This document shows positions 5,313 through 9,329 of a DNA stretch of 9,329 nucleotides, piece after piece. Every line of letters begins with the position of its first letter. Position 1 is the first letter of the stretch. The notes beneath the pieces were generated by a model. The model worked only from the letters and a program-made list of their open reading frames with translations, had not been told where the DNA came from and did no database searches. Origin of the DNA: Eggerthellaceae bacterium (GTDB taxonomy: Bacteria > Actinomycetota > Coriobacteriia > Coriobacteriales > Eggerthellaceae); NCBI GenBank assembly GCA_003452695.1, contig DMNP01000322.1, forward strand, positions 1 to 9,329, given 5' to 3'. The position numbers were made by a program, and so were the translations under genes.

Positions 5313-6128
5313 ATGGCATTCATCCTTGGACTGGCGCAGTGCGCCCATCCCGACGATGGCGATGTGGTCGCGCAAATCGGCCGCTTCGCCCGCGAAGCAC
5401 GCATGCGGGGCGTGCACCTGCTGGTCTTTCCCGAGGCCATCATGACGCGCTACGAAGGATCGCCCGAACGCTTCGCCGCGCAGGCGCAGGCACCCGACGG
5501 GCCGTTCGCGAAAGCGGTCGATGACATCGCCGCACGCGAGGGCATATGGATTGCCTACACGATGAACGAGGTCAATCCGCGCGGAGGCCACCCCTTCAAC
5601 ACGGCCGTTATCTGCGATGCCGAAGGCCGCCAGCGCGCACGGTACCGCAAAGTGCACCTGTTCGACGCCCAGGGGTATCGGGAATCCGATTACCTTTCGG
5701 CAGGCGCCCGGATGATGAGCCCCGTGCAGGCGCCGTTCGCCCGCATCGGCCTTGGCATCTGCTACGACCTGCGCTTTCCGGAAGTGGCGCTGGCGGCCGC
5801 GCTGGAAGGAGCCCAGATCATGCTGTATCCCGCATCGTGGGTGGACGGGCCTGCAAAAGTGGTGCAGTGGGAAGCTTTGCTGGCCGCCCGCGCCGTGGAA
5901 AACGGCTTCTTCGTGGCGGGCGTCGGCAGCTGCAACGAACGCCGCATCGGGCACAGTTGCGTCTTCGCGCCAGATGGGACGCAGCTGATTGTCTGCGACG
6001 GAGAAGAGCAGCTTGCAACCTGTGCCATCGACCTTCACGAGCTGGAACGCGTCCGTGCGGCCACGCCGTCGCTCGCGCACCGCCGACCCGATTGCTACGG
6101 GCACATATACGATGAACCTCGATCATAA
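5313..6128 (+). CDS. Carbon-nitrogen hydrolase (nitrilase superfamily, Nit1/Nit2-like amidase)
   Basis: This 271-residue protein has the usual length for a single-domain member of this superfamily, whose cytoplasmic enzymes hydrolyse amides or other C-N bonds through a Glu-Lys-Cys triad. The triad is intact: E41 in VFPEA, K113 in YRKVHLFD, and C150 in GICYDLRFPE. The RKVHLFD and CYDLRFPE signatures and the C-terminal HRRPDCYG motif place it near the Nit1/Nit2 branch. That branch includes omega-amidases and deaminated-glutathione amidases, enzymes that repair or recycle side products. A biosynthetic nitrilase or N-carbamoyl hydrolase is less likely but not excluded. The ATG at 5313 follows a perfect AGGAGG. 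The dehydratase-activase-like gene starts 19 nt after its stop (or overlaps it by 17 nt with the alternative start), so the two are probably one operon. Candidate control sites are the extended -10 at 5243-5251 and the palindrome at 5262-5276. Confidence 0.92.
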   Translation: MAFILGLAQCAHPDDGDVVAQIGRFAREARMRGVHLLVFPEAIMTRYEGSPERFAAQAQAPDGPFAKAVDDIAAREGIWIAYTMNEVNPRGGHPFNTAVICDAEGRQRARYRKVHLFDAQGYRESDYLSAGARMMSPVQAPFARIGLGICYDLRFPEVALAAALEGAQIMLYPASWVDGPAKVVQWEALLAARAVENGFFVAGVGSCNERRIGHSCVFAPDGTQLIVCDGEEQLATCAIDLHELERVRAATPSLAHRRPDCYGHIYDEPRS

Positions 6129-6147
6129 TTCACGCGGGACACGGCGA

Positions 6148-9100
6148 ATGGATGCTTCCAAATGGAATAGCTGGTGGTCACGGCGGTCTTCGAACCTTAT
6201 CGGCAACGACAACGAGCCGGCATTCCTGGGAATCGACGCCGGATCGAAAACCATAAAGCTGGTCGCCGCGGACGAAGCGGGCGATATCGTGTTCGCGTTG
6301 TACCACCGACACCGAAGCGACGTGCTTACCACGCTTGCAGACCTTGCGCACGACGCCATCTGGCGCTACGGCGACAAAACGCTTCCGGTGGCCGTTACGG
6401 GGTCGGCGGGCATCGCCCTGGCGCAAGCGCTGAACGTGCCCTTCGTGCAGGAAGTGGTGGCCACGACCAGCGCCGTGAAGAAGCGCTATCCCGAAGCCGA
6501 CTGCATCATAGAGCTGGGCGGCGAGGATGCGAAGATCACCTATCTCGGCAGCAACGTGGAGCAGCGGATGAACGCCACGTGCGCGGGCGGAACGGGCGAT
6601 TTCATCGACAGCATAGCCAGCATGCTCGGCATCCGCACGCGCGAGATAAGCAAGCTGGCCCTCGGGTCCTCGCGCACGTACCCCATCGCATCGCGCTGCG
6701 CCGTGTTCGCGCAAACCGACATGCGCCCGCTCGTGAATTCGGGAGCGCGCAAAGCCGACATAGCCCAAAGCGCCCTGGAAGCCGTGGCGAAGCAGACGCT
6801 CGGCGGGCTGGCCTGCGGACGCCCCATCCGCGGAACGGTCGTGTTCCTGGGCGGACCGCTGGAGCACATTCCCGCGCTGGTCATGACCTTCAGGCGAAAG
6901 CTCGGGCTGAACAAGGACACGGGCATCAAACCGCCCGACGCCCACCTGTACGCCGCCTTGGGAGCCATCGAGACCGCCGACGCCGCGCCGCGCATGGCAC
7001 TGAGCGAACTGGAACGGCGGGCACGGCAGGTCGGAAGCCTGGACGACAACGCCGACCACCTTCCCGCACTGTTCGAAAACCCGGAGGAGCTGCAGGATTT
7101 CCGGGAACGCCACACGGCGGCCACATTCCCGCGCAAGTCCATCGCCGACGCGGAAGGCGCGCTGTTCCTCGGGCTGGACGCCGGGTCGACCACGGTGAAA
7201 TGCGTGCTGATGGATTCCACGGGCGCCGTCGTCGCATCCGACTACCAAGATGTGGAAGGCGACGCCTTCGAAGCGGCCAAGCGCATGGTCGAGCAATTGC
7301 TCGTGGGCATCGAAGGCGCAGGCCATGCCCGCCAACGACGTTTCCTGGCCCACGCAACTGCAACCGGATACGGCGAAGAGCTCTTGCGAACGGGGCTCGG
7401 ATTCGATTCCGGCGTCGTGGAAACGGTCGCGCACCTGCGCGCGGCCCAGCAATTCCGGCCCGATGCCAGCTTCGTGCTGGACATCGGCGGGCAAGACATG
7501 AAGGCGCTGTGGATACGCGACGGCGTGGTCGTCGACGCCGTTCTGAACGAGGCCTGCTCGAGCGGATGCGGAGCCTTCGTTCAGAGCAGCGCAAAATCGC
7601 TGAACATGTCCCGCCAGGAGTTTTCCCGCCTGGCAATGGAGGCGAAGCACCCCATAGACCTGGGAGCCAAGTGCACCGTGTTCATGACCTCGCGCGTGCG
7701 CCACGCCCAGAAGGCGAGTGCTTCGGTGGGCGACATCGCCGCAGGCATTGCCTATTCCGTCGTGAACAACGTGATGACGCGGGTAATCGGGAAGACCCAT
7801 GCCCTGCCCCTCGGCAACGCCGTGGTGGTGCAGGGCGGCACGTTCAAATCCGACGCCGTGCTGCGCGCATTCGAAAAGACCGCCGGCGTAAGCGCGTTCC
7901 GGCCGGGATGCGCGCACCTTATGGGAGCGTACGGGTGCGCCCTTATCGCACGCGACCGATGGCTCGGACGCAACGCCTCCGAAACCCAGGTTCGCCTTGA
8001 AGGGGATGCAAACGGGCGGCGCTCGTCCGTGCCGGGGCTGGCGGAAATCCACCATATCGCAGCAAAGCGCATGACCATGCGCTGCGCTGGCTGCGGAAAC
8101 TCCTGCCTGCTCTCGATTATCGATTTCCGCAACGGGAGGCATCTCATAAGCGGCAATCGCTGCGACCGCGCCTACGAATCCGTGTTCGGCACGCAGGGAG
8201 AGCAGCACCGGATGCCGAAAGCGCCCAACATCGTGGCGCTGGAGCAGAAGCTTGTGGCCGCATTCTCGGACCACGAAGCCACCGGGCTGCGCGGACGCAC
8301 GACGGTCGGCATCATGAACACGCTCGGCACGTACGAAAACACGCCGTTCTGGCACACCTTGTTCGCAGAGCTTGGGTTCTCCATCGTCGTGCCGGACGAT
8401 TCGATCGCAAACCAGCTGGCCGACCAGGCCGCCGAGACCATCCCATCGGAAAGCGCCTGCTTTCCCGCAAAGCTATCGCACATGCGCTACGCCGCGCTCG
8501 TCCGCGCAGGGGCCGACTTCGTCTTCATGCCAACGCACGAGCGGGGCACGCGCTGCCCCGTTGCATGCGGCTATGCGCGAGCCCTGCGCGACAACGTCGG
8601 CAGCTCCCGGATGCTTTCGCCGCAGCTGCGTGCCATCAGGCCGCGCAGCATCGTGGCACGGGAATCTGACTGCCGGGAACTGTGCGAAGCCATCGGGCGC
8701 ATGCTGCCGGCCACCGACCCCCTTAACTCCCGAGAACTCGAACGCGCGTTATCGAAGGCGCTCGATGCGCAGAACGCTTTCGAGGACACGATTGCCAGGG
8801 GCGCTGAAAAGGCCCTGGAATGGGCCAGGCACGACGACGAACGCCGTGTTGCCATCGTGGCCGGGCGGCCGTATCACATGGATCCCACCGTGTTGCACGG
8901 CATAGACCGCGAGCTCGTGCGGCTCGGTTTCGCGGTGCTCCCCCAGATGGCGGTCGGCCTTGCCCAGCAGCCGGTCAGCAGGCGAAAGACATCCTGGAAA
9001 CCCGCGAAGCACCTCGTCGGGCTCGTCGAGCGCTTCGCCGGCGATTTCCAGGTCGAAATCGTGGCACTGCGCTCGTTCGGGTGCGGTTACGATGCCGTTT

Positions 9101-9329
9101 CCGCAGACGAAGCACATGATGCGGCCTTTACCCTTCACCGTCCCTTCACCGAGCTGAAGATAGACGAAATCGTGGATACCGCCCACGTGCGCATCCGCCT
9201 GCGCACGCTCGAGCACACCACGCGCCTGCGCGCCGCAGATTCGGGGGCAGCCGGCGGAATCGACCGCGCCGGCAATGCGCCTCTGCCGATATCCGGCCAG
9301 GAAGCGCCGGCGGGCGCGCAGCCCGCCCC
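6148..9329 (+). CDS. Acyl-CoA dehydratase activase-like giant protein: two BcrAD/BadFG ATPase domains plus DUF2229-like region (3' end beyond window)
   Basis: An open frame runs from 6148 to the edge with no stop, giving at least 1060 residues. Residues about 26-275 are a first activase domain of the ASKHA ATPase fold: GIDAGSKTIK (28-37), CAGGTGDF with C145, and RCAVFAQ with C184. Residues about 338-600 are a second: GLDAGSTTVK (342-351), DIGGQDMK (445-452), CSSGCGAF with C470/C474, and KCTVF with C509. In related activators such cysteines hold a 4Fe-4S cluster between subunits, and ATP drives an electron into a 2-hydroxyacyl-CoA dehydratase. Residues about 640-1025 match DUF2229: CAGCGNSC (646-653), C672, YENTPFWH, ETIPSESACFPAKL, AGRPYH and FGCGYDAV (C979). 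From about 1030 a Gly/Ala/Pro-rich linker leads out of the window; large homologues continue into an HgdB-like part. The start at 6148 has GGGA 8 nt upstream; an in-frame ATG at 6112 overlapping the nitrilase is possible. The substrate is unknown. Confidence 0.9.
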   Translation, partial: MDASKWNSWWSRRSSNLIGNDNEPAFLGIDAGSKTIKLVAADEAGDIVFALYHRHRSDVLTTLADLAHDAIWRYGDKTLPVAVTGSAGIALAQALNVPFVQEVVATTSAVKKRYPEADCIIELGGEDAKITYLGSNVEQRMNATCAGGTGDFIDSIASMLGIRTREISKLALGSSRTYPIASRCAVFAQTDMRPLVNSGARKADIAQSALEAVAKQTLGGLACGRPIRGTVVFLGGPLEHIPALVMTFRRKLGLNKDTGIKPPDAHLYAALGAIETADAAPRMALSELERRARQVGSLDDNADHLPALFENPEELQDFRERHTAATFPRKSIADAEGALFLGLDAGSTTVKCVLMDSTGAVVASDYQDVEGDAFEAAKRMVEQLLVGIEGAGHARQRRFLAHATATGYGEELLRTGLGFDSGVVETVAHLRAAQQFRPDASFVLDIGGQDMKALWIRDGVVVDAVLNEACSSGCGAFVQSSAKSLNMSRQEFSRLAMEAKHPIDLGAKCTVFMTSRVRHAQKASASVGDIAAGIAYSVVNNVMTRVIGKTHALPLGNAVVVQGGTFKSDAVLRAFEKTAGVSAFRPGCAHLMGAYGCALIARDRWLGRNASETQVRLEGDANGRRSSVPGLAEIHHIAAKRMTMRCAGCGNSCLLSIIDFRNGRHLISGNRCDRAYESVFGTQGEQHRMPKAPNIVALEQKLVAAFSDHEATGLRGRTTVGIMNTLGTYENTPFWHTLFAELGFSIVVPDDSIANQLADQAAETIPSESACFPAKLSHMRYAALVRAGADFVFMPTHERGTRCPVACGYARALRDNVGSSRMLSPQLRAIRPRSIVARESDCRELCEAIGRMLPATDPLNSRELERALSKALDAQNAFEDTIARGAEKALEWARHDDERRVAIVAGRPYHMDPTVLHGIDRELVRLGFAVLPQMAVGLAQQPVSRRKTSWKPAKHLVGLVERFAGDFQVEIVALRSFGCGYDAVSADEAHDAAFTLHRPFTELKIDEIVDTAHVRIRLRTLEHTTRLRAADSGAAGGIDRAGNAPLPISGQEAPAGAQPA

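Noticed and set aside
6174..8000. Open frame of 608 codons on the plus strand within the activase-like gene
   Set aside because: It is a shifted frame of the same gene with a very Arg-rich product and no motifs. The real frame is open to the window edge.
6178..8355. Open frame of 725 codons on the minus strand, opposite the activase-like gene
   Set aside because: The plus-strand frame from 6148 gives clear activase motifs throughout, while the antisense product has no recognisable domain and a His/Arg/Ala-rich composition typical of GC-rich shadow frames.
1..9329. CRISPR array, insertion sequence, phage or defence-island signals
   Set aside because: No regularly spaced repeats, terminal inverted repeats, transposase, integrase or tRNA were seen; all large frames fit ordinary chromosomal genes.

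Overview
This is GC-rich bacterial DNA (judged by eye, not computed) with short intergenic gaps. The gene content suggests an anaerobic, probably gut-associated actinobacterium of the Coriobacteriia (Eggerthella/Slackia-like). The pointers are a giant 2-hydroxyacyl-CoA dehydratase activase-type protein, a YjiH-family membrane protein, and a kinase/FHA/zinc-ribbon/YARHG cluster. That placement is inference; there is no rRNA or other marker gene here.

Layout. (1) Positions 1-148 are non-coding leader with a dyad and a TATAAT box. A 54-residue single-span membrane peptide follows (149-313, +) and ends at a strong hairpin (348-381). (2) Four genes on the minus strand, read right to left, form a probable unit: a soluble Ser/Thr kinase with a C-terminal FHA domain (5094-3925), a stand-alone FHA protein (3868-2909), a membrane-anchored zinc-ribbon/InlB-repeat/YARHG protein (2893-1895), and a polytopic YjiH-family transporter-like protein (1822-461). 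A weak terminator-like hairpin separates the last gene from the other three. (3) A divergent intergenic region (5095-5312) carries candidate promoters for both directions. (4) Two genes on the plus strand follow: a nitrilase-superfamily amidohydrolase (5313-6128) and, 19 nt later, a very long protein with two activase domains and a DUF2229-like region. The latter runs off the right edge (6148 to beyond 9329).

How they may work together. The kinase, FHA protein and zinc-ribbon protein look like one signalling module. The kinase would phosphorylate threonines, FHA domains would read them, and the zinc-ribbon protein would link the cytoplasm to the cell surface; its cytoplasmic linker has a Thr-Thr site that could be a substrate. 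The kinase has Ser where most kinases have the HRD arginine, and the stand-alone FHA protein lacks the phosphothreonine-binding arginine, so the module may not follow the textbook pattern. The nitrilase and activase probably form a second, metabolic operon, but their substrates cannot be read from the sequence. There is no sign of CRISPR, insertion sequences, phage genes, tRNA or rRNA.
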